A stretch of 64,000 nt of DNA from assembly GCA_002104945.1 (NCBI GenBank), contig MCFH01000005.1, positions 496,001-560,000 on the forward strand. The letters run 5' to 3'. Each line of letters begins with the position of its first letter. The stretch's first letter is position 1. The stretch is from Piromyces finnis (Eukaryota; Neocallimastigomycota; Neocallimastigomycetes; Neocallimastigales; Neocallimastigaceae). The translations under genes and the position numbers were made by a program. Of the stretch, positions 63,730-64,000 are shown one piece after another. Under the pieces are notes generated by a model that was not told where the DNA came from, searched no databases, and was given only the letters and a program-made list of their open reading frames with translations.

Positions 63730-64000
63730 TGATTATTAATTTTTTCTTTTTATCTATTATTTATGTCTTATTTAGAAGTATTTTTTTTTTTTAAAAAAGA
63801 AATTTTTATTAATTAAATTTATAATTTTTATTTATTTCATTATTCTTTGTATTATTATATATTAATATATTTATTTTTTGATTAAACATATAATCTAATT
63901 AATAAAAATAAAGATAAAGATAAAAATAAAAATAAAAATGAAAATGAAAATGAAAATAATAATAATAATAATAATAATATATATATATATAAAGTGTAAA
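63730..64000. other. 3' flank of ELP3, low complexity
   Basis: After the stop there is A/T spacer with AATAAA-like words, then purine repeats of the AAAGAT, AAAAAT and GAAAAT type at about 63901-63957 and AAT units to 63978. No further gene begins before the window ends. Confidence 0.6.

Overview
This is a very AT-rich, intron-dense eukaryotic nuclear window. Its genes point to an anaerobic gut fungus (Neocallimastigomycota). The strongest evidence is a family 9 glycoside hydrolase ending in three fungal dockerin (CBM10-type) modules, an architecture known from the cellulosomes of Piromyces, Neocallimastix, Anaeromyces and relatives. Intergenic DNA is almost entirely A and T, with (AAT)n, (TA)n and homopolymer tracts. 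Introns are short with GTAAGT/GTATGT-like donors. Long asparagine runs and a possible centrosomal/flagellar ASH-domain gene fit the same group. I see no bacterial, organellar, viral, tRNA, rRNA or CRISPR signal.

Layout. 1-2516 (+): 3' part of a secreted GH9 cellulase with dockerins. 3573-5039 (+): dynactin p50/dynamitin. 5801-6904 (-): secreted four-repeat cysteine-rich protein. 9150-11876 (-): splicing factor WBP11. 12725-14163 (+): eRF1 methyltransferase MTQ2/N6AMT1. 15369-17797 (+): TPR/F-box/LRR ubiquitin-ligase receptor (Pof3/Dia2 type). 18389-22738 (+): UTP21/WDR36. 23716-26268 (+): ASH-domain protein. 26938-27372 (+): ribosomal protein S30. 29158-31044 (+): Ser/Lys/Asn-rich protein. 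31341-32373 (-): Pof1-like nucleotidyltransferase. 32825-34286 (+): orphan. 35635-43551 (+): ELG1/ATAD5 PCNA unloader. 43964-44645 (-): SUB1/PC4. 45282-46919 (-): gankyrin/Nas6. 47493-51260 (-): C2H2 zinc-finger regulator. 51261-60093: gene-free AT desert of about 8.8 kb. 60094-63729 (+): ELP3. For the multi-exon genes I joined exons by eye at GT-AG borders and checked that lengths and phases keep the frame.

Functional picture. Most genes are housekeeping: translation (RPS30, UTP21, MTQ2, ELP3), splicing and transcription (WBP11, SUB1, zinc finger), replication and proteasome (ELG1, F-box protein, NAS6) and microtubule transport (DCTN2). The GH9 and the cysteine-rich protein are the lineage-specific secreted genes. 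Points most worth a second look: an apparent 2-nt microexon restoring a conserved GH9 motif; the four-repeat CxxxC...CC secreted protein near a dockerin enzyme; an N-terminal motif present three times plus two PCNA-box-like motifs in ELG1; a shared CCAATCA box upstream of RPS30, UTP21 and ELP3; and the 8.8-kb desert.
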